A stretch of DNA of 6,879 nucleotides, from the NCBI GenBank assembly GCA_021806355.1, contig JAJZXT010000034.1:1-6879 (forward strand), in the 5' to 3' direction. A program made the position numbers and the translations under genes. Source of the DNA: Thermoplasmata archaeon. Lineage in GTDB: Archaea > Thermoplasmatota > Thermoplasmata > Thermoplasmatales > Thermoplasmataceae. A model generated the notes under the pieces. It did not search any database. It was not told where the DNA came from and saw nothing but the letters and a program-made list of their open reading frames with translations. Positions 6,362 to 6,879 of the stretch are shown here, one piece after another. How positions within the stretch are numbered: the first letter of the stretch is position 1; each line of letters begins with the position of its first letter.

Positions 6362-6879
6362 GTGAAAACAACAAACAAATTGATCGGAATAACAGCGGTT
6401 TTGATAGTGATCCTGTTTTTGGGAATGTCCATGCAGCCTTCGGTAGTGGCACATTCTCAGAATAGCAATGCTATAAGTGTTAAACAACAAGTGGAATATG
6501 GCAAGCACTTTAACCAGAGGCCAGTTAATGCCAAACAACAGGCGGAATATAACAGATACTTTATCCAGAATCCTGTAAACGCAACAGAACAGCTTTCAAA
6601 TGCGTTCATGACATGGTACATCAACAAGGAAAATGCAAATCCTTACATTGGCGGTCACATATCAAAATTGCACATGCCACAGAAGAGCCATATCAAAAAG
6701 CTGCTGTCCACATTCCTTGAGGAGAATCCTTCCGCAGTAATACTCTTAAAACAAATAACCAAAATGGAGAAAGAGAGATTTGCGATTCAAAATCATAAGG
6801 TTTATGAAAGATTTATTTCAGCATTGAAGAATGGAAAATTGAATAAAACCACCAAATACACTCTAACTTCTGGTAATTC
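6362..6879 (+). CDS. putative secreted repeat-containing protein of unknown function (3' end outside window)
   Basis: I do not recognise this protein. Reading from the GTG at 6362 gives 172 full codons, still open at the window edge. Residues 1-30 form a typical signal peptide: lysines at 2 and 6, a hydrophobic core LIGITAVLIVILFLGM (7-22), and a probable cleavage near VVA (28-30) or AHS (30-32). The mature part begins with two tandem 17-residue units, KQQVEYGKHFNQRPVNA (41-57) and KQQAEYNRYFIQNPVNA (58-74), which share 11 of 17 residues; a degenerate third unit may follow from T75. The rest is lysine- and glutamate-rich, probably helical and without cysteines, as far as visible. GTG is chosen because the frame is closed by a stop at 6329-6331, no ATG precedes the signal peptide, and the GTG sits about 26 bases after a clear TATA box, suggesting a leaderless message. 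It diverges from the housekeeping operon and looks lineage-specific. Probably exported or surface-attached; the function is unknown. Confidence 0.75.
   Translation, partial: MKTTNKLIGITAVLIVILFLGMSMQPSVVAHSQNSNAISVKQQVEYGKHFNQRPVNAKQQAEYNRYFIQNPVNATEQLSNAFMTWYINKENANPYIGGHISKLHMPQKSHIKKLLSTFLEENPSAVILLKQITKMEKERFAIQNHKVYERFISALKNGKLNKTTKYTLTSGN
6482..6583 (+). repeat. Two tandem 51-base coding repeats
   Basis: Positions 6482-6532 and 6533-6583 are adjacent 51-base units that match at 37 of 51 bases by hand count and encode the two 17-residue units of the secreted protein. Differences fall at both silent and amino-acid-changing sites, so the duplication is not very recent and the K-Q-Q-x-E-Y...Q-x-P-V-N-A pattern seems conserved. 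Confidence 0.8.

Noticed and set aside
6267..6538. Minus-strand open frames across the secreted-protein gene
   Set aside because: They are antisense to a frame with a clear signal peptide, tandem repeats and a promoter.

Overview
The window looks archaeal and most likely comes from a member of the Thermoplasmatales or a close relative (order-level placement is an inference). Archaea-specific genes support this: a Hel308 helicase, a TiaS enzyme for tRNA-Ile2 and an archaeal Trm5. A CDP-alcohol phosphatidyltransferase of archaetidylinositol-phosphate-synthase type and an archaeal-type cis-prenyltransferase fit as well. AGG/AGA arginine codons and ATA isoleucine codons are common. Shine-Dalgarno motifs occur inside the operon, while the two outward-facing first genes lack them, as expected for archaeal leaderless transcripts.

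Positions 1-6053 hold one tightly packed set of six genes, all on the minus strand and so read from right to left: hel308 (6053-4005), trm5 (3964-3062, probably starting further upstream), uppS (3065-2286), tiaS (2285-987), an AK6/Fap7-type NTPase (990-541) and the AIP synthase gene (535 to beyond position 1, 3' end cut off by the window). Neighbouring genes touch, overlap by an ATGA, or lie a few bases apart, so they are almost certainly one transcription unit with coupled translation. The contents are housekeeping: DNA repair at stalled forks (Hel308), anticodon-loop modification at position 37 (Trm5) and position 34 (TiaS), small-subunit ribosome maturation (Fap7), and membrane or glycan-carrier lipid synthesis (UppS, AIP synthase).

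Positions 6054-6361 are a 308-base divergent intergenic region. It holds a weak TATA-like element for hel308, a clear TATA box for the rightward gene, and a small inverted-repeat cluster that lies in neither predicted transcript. I see no gene in it.

From 6362 to the right edge, on the plus strand, runs a GTG-initiated gene for an unrecognised exported protein. It has a signal peptide and two tandem 17-residue repeats, and its 3' end is cut off. It is the only accessory-looking gene here.

I found no mobile element, CRISPR array, rRNA, tRNA or defence system. The points most worth a second look are the hidden N-terminus of Trm5, which has no ATG/GTG/TTG start in frame, and the repeat-bearing secreted protein. 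I do not see a clearly new multi-gene system.
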